Shown piece by piece: positions 35,581 to 46,487 of a stretch of DNA of 64,000 bases. Origin of the DNA: Pseudomonas protegens (GTDB taxonomy: Bacteria; Pseudomonadota; Gammaproteobacteria; Pseudomonadales; Pseudomonadaceae); the NCBI RefSeq assembly GCF_013407925.2, contig NZ_CP060201.1, forward strand, positions 6,754,520 through 6,818,519, written 5' to 3'. Positions within the stretch are counted from its first letter, which is position 1, and every line of letters starts with the position of its first letter. The position numbers and the translations under genes were made by a program. The notes beneath the pieces were generated by a model that made no database searches, was not told the origin of the DNA, and saw only the letters and a list, made by a program, of their open reading frames with translations.

Positions 35581-36144
35581 ATGTTCAGCATCAAGGAACA
35601 CAACGATCAGGCCGCTGCGGCCTATGGCGCCGTGACCGGCCTGCACTGGATCGAGGCGCTCAACGACGGCCGCCATGTGCTGATACGGCCCCTGGCCGAG
35701 AAAGACCGCGAGCGCGAGTACAACTTCATCAAGCGCTTGTCCCCGCAATCGCGACACATGCGGTTTCTGGCGCAGGTCAAGGAGCCCGACGCCGCCATGC
35801 TCGACCAGTTGATGGATGTCGACGGCAAGCATCGCCTGGCCTACATCGCCCTGGTGCATGAACAGGGCCAGTTGATCGAAATCGGTGTCAGCCGCTACGC
35901 CGCTACCTCCAGCGATGAATGCGAGTGCGCCATTACCGTGGCCGATCAATGGCAGCATCTGGGCCTGGGATCATTGCTGATGACGCATCTGATCCGCGCG
36001 GCCCGCCAGCATGGGTTCGTGCAGATGTACTCGGTGGACAGCGTGAACAACCAGCCCATGCGCGAGCTGGCCGCGCACCTGGGTTTCACCACCCACACCG
36101 ACCCGGATGATCCCCATCAGGTGGTGCATCGCCTGCTCCTCTGA
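35581..36144 (+). CDS. GNAT-family N-acetyltransferase
   Basis: A 187-residue acetyl-CoA-dependent acetyltransferase. The acetyl-CoA loop is QHLGLGSLLMTHLIRAAR (Q-x2-G-x-G), followed by VNNQPMRELAAHLGF. The N-terminal HVLIRPLAEKDREREYNFIK and SPQSRHMRFL are typical of the acetyltransferase half of Pat-type protein lysine acetyltransferases, though no sensory domain is fused. AGAGGA precedes the ATG. It diverges from the usp/beta-CASP operon and has its own FNR-like box. A protein target or stress metabolite is likely but not identified. Confidence 0.9.
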   Translation: MFSIKEHNDQAAAAYGAVTGLHWIEALNDGRHVLIRPLAEKDREREYNFIKRLSPQSRHMRFLAQVKEPDAAMLDQLMDVDGKHRLAYIALVHEQGQLIEIGVSRYAATSSDECECAITVADQWQHLGLGSLLMTHLIRAARQHGFVQMYSVDSVNNQPMRELAAHLGFTTHTDPDDPHQVVHRLLL

Positions 36145-36189
36145 CCCTTGGTGCCACGCCGGCCCGCAACCGGCGTGGCCAGGTGCGGC

Positions 36190-37113
36190 TCATGGTTGGG
36201 AGTCACGCGGCGGCTTGACCGCCCAGATACTGCAGGGGGCCTGCAACAGCAGGTGCTCGGCGGTGCTGCCCAGGCGCTTGTGCAGGCCGCGATGCTGGGT
36301 GGTGCCCATGACGATCACGTCGCTCTGATGCTCCTCGGCGAAGCAGCAGATTTGCTGCAACGGCATGCCCTCCATGAAGTGACTGCGTTCCGGGGGCACG
36401 CCGTGACGCTCCGCCACAGCGCGATAGACGTCACGTTGCGCCGTCCCCAGGGCTTCATACAAACCGCTGGCCAGGGACAGCGCGCCGACGCCGGTGTCCT
36501 TGGCGTAGACCGCCACCCAGTCATACACGTGCAACAGGTCCAGCTCGGCTTCGCACTGCTCGGCCAGCTGGACCGCCGCGTCGACGATCTGATCGTTGAA
36601 CTGCAGGTCCTGCTCTTCGCTGCGCAGCACATCGATGATGGCCAGCACCCGGCGTGGCCGTGGGTGCCGGGCTTCGGTCACCAGATGCACCGGCAGGGCA
36701 AAATCGCGCAGCAGCTGCCAGTCCAGCGGGGTATAGAAGATCCGCCGCATCGCCGACTCGGCATGGGCGTCCTTGATGATCAGGGCCAGGGGCATTTCAT
36801 TGGCGAACAGCAAGATCTCCTGATACGCCTGGCTGACCCAGCGCGCTTCGCAGGTCACCTGCAGGCCTCGCTCGCGCATCCCTTGAGCCTGCTGCTCCAG
36901 CCATTGCCGGTGTTGTTCCAGGTAAGCCGCCTGCAACTGCTCGGCCTCATGGCTCTGGAACAGCCCGGCCAGCGTCAGGGCCTGCAAATGATCCAGGGCG
37001 ACGATATGCACCGGCAGTTGCATGGCCAGGGCCAGCTGCTCGGTGCGCTCGAAAGCCGGCGTGCGCTGCATCTGCTGGGGCGCGATCAAGAGTAAACGCG
37101 GGGTTTGCGACAT
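36190..37113 (-). CDS. Tandem universal stress protein (second copy)
   Basis: A 307-residue two-domain UspE-like protein, clearly paralogous to the one at 34412-35323 (shared RRIFYxPLDWxLLRDxxxPxHLVT). The C-terminal domain has MGTTQHRGLHKRLGSTAEHL, the ATP-binding signature. It begins MSQTPRLLLIAPQQMQRTPA, with AGGT upstream of the ATG at 37113. An FNR box, TTGATCTTTATCAG, is centred about 82 bp upstream. It probably acts in the same low-oxygen survival response as its paralogue. Confidence 0.92.
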   Translation of the reverse strand: MSQTPRLLLIAPQQMQRTPAFERTEQLALAMQLPVHIVALDHLQALTLAGLFQSHEAEQLQAAYLEQHRQWLEQQAQGMRERGLQVTCEARWVSQAYQEILLFANEMPLALIIKDAHAESAMRRIFYTPLDWQLLRDFALPVHLVTEARHPRPRRVLAIIDVLRSEEQDLQFNDQIVDAAVQLAEQCEAELDLLHVYDWVAVYAKDTGVGALSLASGLYEALGTAQRDVYRAVAERHGVPPERSHFMEGMPLQQICCFAEEHQSDVIVMGTTQHRGLHKRLGSTAEHLLLQAPCSIWAVKPPRDSQP

Positions 37114-37188
37114 GGATCACCTCGGCACTGAAGCTTGAAGAAACCGCAAGGGGGTCATTCAAGACTGCGCGCCATGGCCCGGGACGAG

Positions 37189-37202
37189 TTGATCTTTATC
37201 AG
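37189..37202. promoter_or_regulatory. FNR/Anr box for the second usp gene
   Basis: TTGATCTTTATCAG matches the TTGAT-N4-ATCAA consensus at 9 of 10 informative positions, the best FNR box seen in the window. It is centred about 82 bp before the ATG at 37113. Confidence 0.68.
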
Positions 37203-37234
37203 GCGTCGCGGCTTTTTTCGCACCTTGCAGCCGC

Positions 37235-38473
37235 TTATTGCAGCCAGACACCGACCCACATCGCCAGGGTCAGCAGCGCTTGTCCGGGCACGACGTACAG
37301 CGCAAAGCGCCAGCCGCCGCTGAGGGCCGCCAGCACGCACTTGCTCAGGGAGTTGCTGCTGACCGCCAGCATCACCGCGCTGCCGATGGCACTGCCGGGC
37401 AGTTGCCCGGACTTGACCAGTGCAGCAATCGACGCGGTGGACGCATGGGCATCGGCAAAGCCGCTGATCAAAGCGCTCAACATCAGCCCCGGCTGCCCGA
37501 AGTAATTGAGCATCAGCGAGCACGCGAAGGTAATGGCGCTCATGCTCAGGGCCACGATCAAGACCAGCTTGGGATTGAACGCAGCCTTGTCGGCGAGCGG
37601 CTCGACGCTGCCGGGCTCGCTGCGGGGAAACACCAGGCCAGCGGCATACAACGCGGTGCTGACGCCCCCCAGCACCAGGGGCAGCCACATGGCCTGCAGC
37701 AGTGCGCGATCGACCGTCGTCAGGATCAGACCGATCTGGGTCACCGTGGCCAGGTTGGACAGCAGCGCCGCGGCGGCCAGCACCCTGACCTGCCGGGGCG
37801 CCCTGGCGACCCGCTGGCCCATGGAGGCGATGGTCAGGGTGCTGGAGACGAATCCCGAGGCCACGGCGCTGAGGGCGTAGCCGTAATGGGCGCCCAGGGT
37901 GCGCACCGCGACGTGGCCCAGGGCCCCCACCGCCATCAGCAACACGGTCAGGGTGCCGATGGTGCGCAGGTTGAACGCCGCATAGGGGCCGATGAAACGA
38001 TCCGGCGTCAGGGGCAGGATCACCAGCGCCGCCACCAGCAGCGTCAGGCCATCGGCGATTTCCCGGTCGCTCAACTGACTGCGCACGAAATCATGCAGCG
38101 TCTGCCGATAGGCCAACAACGCGGTCATGACCACGGCAATCGCCAGTGCCAGCTCCGGGGCCGAGCCGCACAAGGCCCCGAGGACCAGCACCGCCAGCAG
38201 CGCCACTTCGCTGGTGACCCCCGGGTCCTCTTCTTCGGTGCGCCAATAGGCCACGGTTACCAGGGCGGCCACCGCCACGGCCAGCGTGGCCAGCAACAGC
38301 GTGCCGCCCACCCGCTGGCCGATGAACCCCAGCAGCGCGGTGATGGCGAAGGTGCGCAACCCGGCACAGTTGCGCTGGGGGCCCTGGCCTTTGCGCCGCT
38401 CGCGCTCCAGGCCCACCAGCATGCCGACGCCCAAGGCTGCGGCGGCGTTGCTCAGGTCGATGGTTTCAATCAT
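37235..38473 (-). CDS. MgtC/SapB-domain and DUF4010 membrane protein
   Basis: A 412-residue inner-membrane protein with about 11-12 helices. The N-terminal MgtC-like part shows AAAALGVGMLVGLERERRKG and CAGLRTFAITALLGFIG. The DUF4010 part has VASGFVSSTLTIASMGQRVA, ISGFADAHASTASIAALVKSG and SSNSLSKCVLAALSGG. MgtC family members affect magnesium homeostasis and intracellular survival; DUF4010 is of unknown function. It lies upstream of the second usp gene on the same strand, with an FNR box between, so they are probably separate transcripts. Confidence 0.88.
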   Translation of the reverse strand: MIETIDLSNAAAALGVGMLVGLERERRKGQGPQRNCAGLRTFAITALLGFIGQRVGGTLLLATLAVAVAALVTVAYWRTEEEDPGVTSEVALLAVLVLGALCGSAPELALAIAVVMTALLAYRQTLHDFVRSQLSDREIADGLTLLVAALVILPLTPDRFIGPYAAFNLRTIGTLTVLLMAVGALGHVAVRTLGAHYGYALSAVASGFVSSTLTIASMGQRVARAPRQVRVLAAAALLSNLATVTQIGLILTTVDRALLQAMWLPLVLGGVSTALYAAGLVFPRSEPGSVEPLADKAAFNPKLVLIVALSMSAITFACSLMLNYFGQPGLMLSALISGFADAHASTASIAALVKSGQLPGSAIGSAVMLAVSSNSLSKCVLAALSGGWRFALYVVPGQALLTLAMWVGVWLQ

Positions 38474-38608
38474 GACGCGCCCCCGGCAGACAGCTCCCCG
38501 CGAGCATAGAGCGCTGCCCGCGCTTTCGCGAACCCAGCAACCGCAGGCGCCGCTTGGCCGGTGCAGACGAAGGCTCAGGCCAGCCAGCGCCTTCGGCCAG
38601 GGGGACGA

Positions 38609-39514
38609 TCAGCTTGGGCGACGCTTCAGGGTTTCGCTGGGCAGCTCCTTGAACAGCGCCCGGTAGCTGCTGGAAAACCGCCCCAGGTGCCAGAACGACC
38701 AGCGCATCGCCACTTCGGCCACGGTGGTTTCCGAGGGCTGGCGGCCAAGCAGTTCGCGATGGGCGCTGTTGAGCCGGCGCAGGCGCAGCCACTGGCTCGG
38801 CGCCATGCCGGCAAAGGCCTTGAACGCGCTCTGCAACTGGCGCAGGGAAACCCCGGCCACCTGGGACAGCTCCAGCAGATTGAGGGTTTCCTCGGGCATG
38901 TCGGCCGCCCATTGCGCCACCCGCTGCATGATCACCCGCTCCTCGCTGCGCCGTTGCAGGCCTCCGGGGTCCAGGCGCGCGCAGGCGTTGTCGAGGATGT
39001 ACAGGCAATCGTCGAGCAATTGCTGGGTCAAGGCCTCGCGGCTGGGGGGATCGAGGGTCTGGGACAGGCGGGTCAAGGTGGCGCTCAGCCAGCGGCAGAA
39101 CAGTGCGTTCTGCTGGCTGCCCAACGGCGCCATGAACAGGCCGTCGAGGCGTTCCAGCCCCAGGCCCTGGCCCTTTACGAACTCGGGGCCGAACACCACC
39201 GCCACTTCCTGGTAGTTCTCCGGGGTGATCCAGATGTTGCGGCTCTCGCCGTTGAGCACGTACAGGGCGTTGTCGCTGCGATCGAAACAGAACGCCAGGG
39301 CGCCTTGCGGGGCGCTGAAATTCTGCTCGACCCGGGTGTTCATGCGCTCCTCGTAGATCTCCACGCCCTGCAGGTCGAGGTAGCGCACCAGGCCATTGAA
39401 ATGCCCGGGGGACATCTGCTGGTAATGCTGCACCCAGCCCGGGGTGGCACGGATTTGCTCGGCGACATCGAAGGTGTTGAACGCTTGAACCTGAAGCGGA
39501 TTGGACGCTGTCAT
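38609..39514 (-). CDS. AraC-family regulator of the polyamine cluster
   Basis: A 301-residue regulator. The C-terminal double HTH shows NLLELSQVAGVSLRQLQSAF and TTVAEVAMRWSFWHLGRFSS followed by YRALFKELPSETL. The N-terminal domain (about 1-200) is of the EutR/ORC-type seen in pseudomonad amine-utilisation clusters. ATG at 39514 has AAGG 8 bases upstream. It diverges from the putrescine ligase gene, and candidate half-sites lie between them. The likely effector is putrescine, a related diamine or ethanolamine; this is inferred from neighbours. Confidence 0.88.
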   Translation of the reverse strand: MTASNPLQVQAFNTFDVAEQIRATPGWVQHYQQMSPGHFNGLVRYLDLQGVEIYEERMNTRVEQNFSAPQGALAFCFDRSDNALYVLNGESRNIWITPENYQEVAVVFGPEFVKGQGLGLERLDGLFMAPLGSQQNALFCRWLSATLTRLSQTLDPPSREALTQQLLDDCLYILDNACARLDPGGLQRRSEERVIMQRVAQWAADMPEETLNLLELSQVAGVSLRQLQSAFKAFAGMAPSQWLRLRRLNSAHRELLGRQPSETTVAEVAMRWSFWHLGRFSSSYRALFKELPSETLKRRPS

Positions 39515-39526
39515 CGGGGGGACCTT

Positions 39527-39551
39527 GCGCACTCTTTTGGTGCGCTTTGGT
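39527..39551. promoter_or_regulatory. Candidate AraC-type operator
   Basis: Direct repeats TTTGGT (39536-39541) and TTTGGT (39546-39551) are spaced one helical half-site step apart (10 bp). They overlap an inverted repeat, GCGCAC-N7-GTGCGC (39527-39545), just upstream of the AraC gene. This suits autoregulation and control of the divergent operon. Confidence 0.4.
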
Positions 39552-39678
39552 ACTGCTTAAAGTGGATAGATGGAACAACAAGGCTCGCCCAAGATAGTCG
39601 CCAATGCGCCGCAGGGGAAGCCTTGCCGGGATACTCCCGCTCACCTCGGAGCAGACAAGAACAATCATCGAGGTCTTT

Positions 39679-41037
39679 ATGAACGCCCCTTTCGATCAGC
39701 TGTCCTCCTGGCTGAAAGATCACAAGATTACCGAAGTCGAGTGCGTGGTCAGCGACCTGACCGGCATTGCCCGCGGCAAGATCGCGCCCACCAACAAGTT
39801 CCTGCACGAGCGCGGCATGCGCCTGCCGGAAAGTGTCCTGCTGCAAACGGTAACCGGGGATTTTGTCGACGACGACCTGTACTACGAACTGCTGGACCCG
39901 GCGGACATCGACATGGTCTGCCGCCCCGATTCGTCATCGATCTACCTGGTGCCCTGGGCCATCGAGCCCACGGCCATCGTCATCCACGACACCTTCGACA
40001 AGTTCGGCAACCCCATCGAGCTGTCGCCGCGCAACGTGCTGAAAAAAGTGCTGCAGCTGTACACCGACAAGGGCTGGCAGCCGATCGTCGCCCCGGAAAT
40101 GGAGTTCTACCTGACCCAGCGCTGCGAAGACCCGGACCTGCCGCTCAAGGCCCCGCTGGGCCGCTCCGGTCGCGCGGAAAGCGGCCGCCAGTCGTTCTCC
40201 ATCGACGCCGCCAACGAGTTCGATCCGCTGTTCGAAGACGTCTATGACTGGTGCGAAGCCCAGGGCCTGGACCTGGACACGCTGATCCACGAAGACGGCC
40301 CGGCGCAGATGGAAATCAACTTCCGCCACGGCGACGCCCTCGACCTGGCGGACCAGATCACCGTGTTCAAGCGCACCCTGCGCGAGGCGGCGCTCAAGCA
40401 CAACGTCACCGCCACCTTCATGGCCAAGCCGGTGGCCGACGAGCCCGGCAGCGCCATGCACCTGCACCAGAGCGTGGTCGACATTGCCACCGGCAAGCCG
40501 ATCTTCGTCGATGAACAGGGGAACAAGAGCCAACTGTTCCTGCACCACATCGGCGGCCTGCAGAAGTACATCCCCAAGCTGCTGCCGATGTTCGCCCCCA
40601 ACGTCAACTCGTTCCGTCGTTTCCTGCCGGACACCTCGGCCCCGGTGAACGTCGAATGGGGCGAGGAAAACCGCACCGTCGGCCTGCGCGTGCCGACCGC
40701 CAGCCCGGAAGCCATGCGCGTGGAAAACCGCCTCCCCGGCGCCGACGCCAACCCCTACCTGGCCATCGCCGCCAGCCTGCTGTGCGGCTACCTGGGCATG
40801 GTCGAGGGCATCGAGCCCAGCGCCGCGGTGGAAGGCCGGGCCTATGAACGCCGCAACCTGCGCCTGCCGATCACCATCGAGGACGCCCTGGCGCACATGG
40901 AGGAATGCCCGACCATCGAGCAGTACCTGGGGCGCAAGTTCGTCCGTGGCTATGTGGCGGTCAAGCGCGCCGAACACGAGAACTTCAAGCGCGTGATCAG
41001 CTCCTGGGAACGCGAGTTCCTGCTGCTCAGCGTCTGA
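39679..41037 (+). CDS. puuA: Glutamate-putrescine ligase (glutamine-synthetase family)
   Basis: A 452-residue ATP-dependent ligase that joins glutamate to putrescine or a related amine, the first step of the gamma-glutamyl pathway. GS-fold motifs are VVSDLTGIARGK, VAPEMEFYL, EDGPAQMEINFRHGD, GSAMHLHQSVVD (ATP/metal) and the C-terminal RLPGADANPYLAIAASL. The length and the N-terminus fit PuuA/SpuB rather than GlnA, and the adenylylation Tyr loop of GlnA is absent. The ATG at 39679 has GAGGT upstream. First gene of a three-gene operon with the binding protein and oxidase. Confidence 0.92.
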   Translation: MNAPFDQLSSWLKDHKITEVECVVSDLTGIARGKIAPTNKFLHERGMRLPESVLLQTVTGDFVDDDLYYELLDPADIDMVCRPDSSSIYLVPWAIEPTAIVIHDTFDKFGNPIELSPRNVLKKVLQLYTDKGWQPIVAPEMEFYLTQRCEDPDLPLKAPLGRSGRAESGRQSFSIDAANEFDPLFEDVYDWCEAQGLDLDTLIHEDGPAQMEINFRHGDALDLADQITVFKRTLREAALKHNVTATFMAKPVADEPGSAMHLHQSVVDIATGKPIFVDEQGNKSQLFLHHIGGLQKYIPKLLPMFAPNVNSFRRFLPDTSAPVNVEWGEENRTVGLRVPTASPEAMRVENRLPGADANPYLAIAASLLCGYLGMVEGIEPSAAVEGRAYERRNLRLPITIEDALAHMEECPTIEQYLGRKFVRGYVAVKRAEHENFKRVISSWEREFLLLSV

Positions 41038-43484
<2,447 letters not shown>

Positions 43485-43515
43485 CCGGCCTCCGTCACCG
43501 GCAGCATCCGGCGCC

Positions 43516-43543
43516 GTGGGAGCCGACTTGCCGGCGAACAGGG
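43516..43543. repeat. Single REP element
   Basis: GTGGGAGCCGACTTGCCGGC continuing GAA is the Pseudomonas fluorescens-type REP core. It lies between the convergent puuB and hydrolase genes. No inverted partner is seen nearby. Confidence 0.7.
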
Positions 43544-43592
43544 ATCGCCGCCTTGCACTCGCTGGCCAGCCAGCGCCTGGGGGGCGGGTTCT

Positions 43593-44540
43593 CTAGGTCA
43601 ACCGTCGCTGCAGAAAATCCAGCAACAGGGCATTGACCCGCTGCGGCTGCTCATTCTGGATCCAGTGCCCGCAGTCGCTCAGCAGGTGCTGTTCAAGGTC
43701 GGCCACCTGGCCGGGCATGCGCTTGAGGGTATGGGCTTCGAGCACGCCCACCGGATCACGGTCGCCGAGCAGGAACAGGGTCGGCTGCTGCACCCGGGCC
43801 TGGGCCAGGAACTCGGTGCGCTGCCAGGTGCGTTCGAAGTTGCGGTACCAGTTCAGGGCACCGCGAAAGCCGCGCCCGGCGAAGGTCTGGCGATAGACCT
43901 GGAAGTCCTCCTCACTGCACCAGTGCGGCAGCCCCGTTGACAGCGTCACCCCGTCGAACAGGCGGGCGTCGGCCGGCTTGGGCTCGAGCAAGGCCTGCAC
44001 ATTGCCCATGAACAGCCGCAGGCTGGCGTCGATGTCGGCGTCCAGTTCCGCCTCGGCCACCCCGGGCTGCTGAAAGTAGAGGATGTAGTTGAAATGCCCG
44101 CCATGCACCTCGCGCATGATCTCGCTGGCCGGGCGTTTCGGGCGTCCGGCAAAGGGCACCGAAAGGGTCACCAGCGCCGCCACCCGCTGCGGCTCCAACA
44201 GCGCCAGGTGCCAGGCCACCGGGGCGCCCCAGTCGTGACCGACCATGCACACCCGCTGATGACCAAAGACGTCCATGGCCTGCTGGATATCCGCGCACAG
44301 GGTCAACAGATCGTAGGCCTCCAGCGCCTGCGGCGCCGAACTGCGGCCGTAACCACGCATCTCCGGCACAAACACGCGAAACCCGGCCTGCACCAGGGCC
44401 GGCACCTGATGGCGCCAGGAGTACCAGCACTCGGGAAAGCCATGCAGCAGCCACACCGGGACTCCGTGCTCGGGTCCGGCGACCTGGACACTGAGTTCGA
44501 TTCCGTTGACGGCCAGAAGATGCTGTTGATAGGAAGTCAT
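43593..44540 (-). CDS. Alpha/beta hydrolase, epoxide-hydrolase-like
   Basis: A 315-residue hydrolase. Oxyanion motif LLHGFPECWYSWRHQ (HGFP), nucleophile Asp in MVGHDWGAPVAWHLA, acid region LLGDRDPVG and catalytic His in LSDCGHWIQNEQP. Asp at the nucleophile elbow plus HGFPE is the epoxide hydrolase/haloalkane dehalogenase pattern. It stands alone, next to the TetR regulator on the same strand (133 bp apart). The natural substrate is unknown; an epoxide or ester of fatty origin would fit the neighbourhood. Confidence 0.9.
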   Translation of the reverse strand: MTSYQQHLLAVNGIELSVQVAGPEHGVPVWLLHGFPECWYSWRHQVPALVQAGFRVFVPEMRGYGRSSAPQALEAYDLLTLCADIQQAMDVFGHQRVCMVGHDWGAPVAWHLALLEPQRVAALVTLSVPFAGRPKRPASEIMREVHGGHFNYILYFQQPGVAEAELDADIDASLRLFMGNVQALLEPKPADARLFDGVTLSTGLPHWCSEEDFQVYRQTFAGRGFRGALNWYRNFERTWQRTEFLAQARVQQPTLFLLGDRDPVGVLEAHTLKRMPGQVADLEQHLLSDCGHWIQNEQPQRVNALLLDFLQRRLT

Positions 44541-44673
44541 GCCGGGCGCTCCAGGGTCGATGCGAGGAGCAGAACCTAGCAGATGGCGGCCGCGGCCTTG
44601 AGCAATATTGATGGTTCGAATGACGCTGCCACTCCTGCCGGCACTATGCGCTGCTGGCAGGAGCGGCGGCCCA

Positions 44674-45429
44674 TCAGGCGGAAACCAGGCCGATCTGGGA
44701 CTGGCTGTGCTGACGAATCAGGCGCTGGGTGTTCAAGACCTTCTGCAGGGCCTGCTCGGAGTCGGGGTCCTGCATGGGCGCGCGAATCGCCGCCGACACC
44801 AGGCTGATCAGCTTGGCCATGACTTCGGCGTCGGTGGCCGGACGGCCCAGGCTCATGGCCTGCATCAGCAAGCGCAGTTCGGTGCCGGCCATGACCCCGG
44901 AAATCGCCTTGAGGGCGAACTGCAGGCGCACCCCCAGTTCGTTGCGCGGCAGGTCCGGCAGCGCCAGGGCAAAGGCCTTGAAGAAGCGCTCGAACACCGG
45001 CTGGTAGTGTTCCTTGAGGTATTCCTGAATGAAGGGCGAGGTATCGCTGTACACCCGCCCCAGGAAACGAATGAACGAGCGGCCTTCCAGGCCACCGCTT
45101 GCATCACTGCGTTCCAGGCCCATGGCCGGGGCGAACAGCACCCCCAGCAGGGTTTCGCAATCCAGCGGGCCCTCGGCCTGCTCCTCGCACTTGGCCAGCA
45201 GTTCCAGGCGCTGATCGTTGAGCGGCCCCAGACGTTGCATCAACAGGGCCTTCATCAGCGAGTCCTTGTCGCCGAAGTGGTAGTTCACCGCCGCCAGGTT
45301 GACCTTGGCGCGCTCGGTGATCTGACGCAGCAGCACGGCGTCGTAGCCGTACTTGATGAACAATGCCTCGGTCGCTTCCAGCAGTCGGGTCTTGGTGACA
45401 TTGGGGGCACTGAGTTTCTTGGCGACCAT
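44674..45429 (-). CDS. TetR-family regulator, PsrA-like
   Basis: A 251-residue repressor. The N-terminal HTH is TKTRLLEATEALFIKYGYDA with LRQITERAKVNLAAVNYHFG, almost the PsrA sequence (VNLAAVNYHFGSK), and the C-terminal helical domain is of PsrA/FadR-type length. PsrA senses long-chain fatty acids in pseudomonads. The start at 45429 is the ATG giving MVAKKLSAPNVTKTRLLEAT; the preceding AT-rich DNA contains a candidate operator. It diverges from the ABC export operon. It likely controls that operon and perhaps the lipid genes further on; the ligand is inferred to be an acyl compound. Confidence 0.88.
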   Translation of the reverse strand: MVAKKLSAPNVTKTRLLEATEALFIKYGYDAVLLRQITERAKVNLAAVNYHFGDKDSLMKALLMQRLGPLNDQRLELLAKCEEQAEGPLDCETLLGVLFAPAMGLERSDASGGLEGRSFIRFLGRVYSDTSPFIQEYLKEHYQPVFERFFKAFALALPDLPRNELGVRLQFALKAISGVMAGTELRLLMQAMSLGRPATDAEVMAKLISLVSAAIRAPMQDPDSEQALQKVLNTQRLIRQHSQSQIGLVSA

Positions 45430-45463
45430 GGAGGACTAACCTTTGCTGGGTGAAAAACTGACC

Positions 45464-45483
45464 GTTCGAACAGTGTTTTAAAA
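45464..45483. promoter_or_regulatory. AT-rich motif, copy 1 (TetR gene promoter)
   Basis: GTTCGAACAGTGTTTTAAAA lies 35-54 bp before the TetR gene start. It matches copy 2 (45655-45674) at 15 of 20 positions. It is proposed as the operator of the adjacent TetR regulator. Confidence 0.45.
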
Positions 45484-45654
45484 AAAAATTTGATTTTTTA
45501 TACCCGCGAGAAGCCCTAAAAGCAAGCGCCCGAGGGACGTCCCCAGCGGCTCGAGGCCGTTTTGTGACCCGCGGGTTCCTGGCGGAAAAGCCCCGAAAAA
45601 AGCCCGCAATTACCCGGTTCAGACAGCTGGCGCGGCAAGATGAACGCAGTTACT

Positions 45655-45674
45655 ATTCAAACAATTTTTTAAAA
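45655..45674. promoter_or_regulatory. AT-rich motif, copy 2 (ABC export operon promoter)
   Basis: ATTCAAACAATTTTTTAAAA lies about 110-130 bp before the ABC ATPase start. It is similar to copies before the TetR gene, fadE and alkB. The rest of the 350-bp gap (45430-45782) holds no gene I can support. Confidence 0.45.
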
Positions 45675-45782
45675 CAATAAATAAAAACCAGAGCTTGGCC
45701 TTGCCCCTGGACCCCGCGCTACGGGACGCCTGTGTACCGTGGATGTTCAAGCATGCAGTCGAGCCAGCCGGCGCGGTAAGCG

Positions 45783-46487
45783 ATGACAGCGACGATAATC
45801 GACCCAGGTTTTATCTCCCTGCAAGGCATAGGCAAGAGCTATCGGCTGGCGGAGCAACCGCTCCACATTCTCAAGAACGTTTCCCTGTCCATCGACACCG
45901 GCGAAAGCTGCGCCATTCTCGGCGCCTCGGGCTCCGGCAAGAGCACCCTGCTCAATATCCTCGGTCTGCTGGACCTGCCCGACAGCGGCGAATACCGCTT
46001 CGCCGGCCACGATATCTTCCGCGCCAGTCCCGACCAACTGGCGGCCATCCGCAACCGGCAGATCGGCTTCGTGTTCCAGAGCTTCAACCTGCTGCCGCGC
46101 CTCAGCGCCCTGGACAACGTCGCCCTGCCCCTGAGCTATCGCGGCGTGGCCCGGCGCGAATCCCTGGAGCGCGCCCAGCACATGCTCGATCAGGTGGGCC
46201 TCGGGCAACGCGCCGCACACCGTCCCGCCGACCTCTCCGGCGGCCAGCGCCAGCGGGTGGCGATCGCCCGGGCCCTGGTGGGCGAGCCGTCGGTGATCCT
46301 CGCCGACGAACCCACCGGCAACCTCGACAGCCACACCGCCCAAGACATCATGGACCTGCTGCTGGCGCTGAACCGCGAACGCCAGGTGACCCTGATCATC
46401 GTCACCCACGACCCGGGCATCGCCCAGCGCCTGGAGCGGCAGATCCGCGTCACCAACGGCGTGGTGCAGGAGGTCTGCCCGGCATGA
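45783..46487 (+). CDS. ABC transporter ATPase, MacB/LolD type
   Basis: A 234-residue ATPase. Walker A ILGASGSGKSTLLNILG, Q-loop GFVFQSFNLLPRLSA, ABC signature LSGGQRQRVAIARALV, Walker B VILADEPTGNLDS and H-loop IVTHDPGIA. The PTGNLD and FNLLPRL features place it with LolD/MacB-like exporters. The ATG at 45783 has only weak GGTAAG upstream. The stop overlaps the permease start (ATGA). First gene of a four-gene tripartite export operon. Confidence 0.92.
   Translation: MTATIIDPGFISLQGIGKSYRLAEQPLHILKNVSLSIDTGESCAILGASGSGKSTLLNILGLLDLPDSGEYRFAGHDIFRASPDQLAAIRNRQIGFVFQSFNLLPRLSALDNVALPLSYRGVARRESLERAQHMLDQVGLGQRAAHRPADLSGGQRQRVAIARALVGEPSVILADEPTGNLDSHTAQDIMDLLLALNRERQVTLIIVTHDPGIAQRLERQIRVTNGVVQEVCPA

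Noticed and set aside
45695..46483. Extension of the ABC permease frame back to 45695
   Set aside because: It lies in another frame of the ATPase gene; the permease has its own ATG at 46484 overlapping the ATPase stop.
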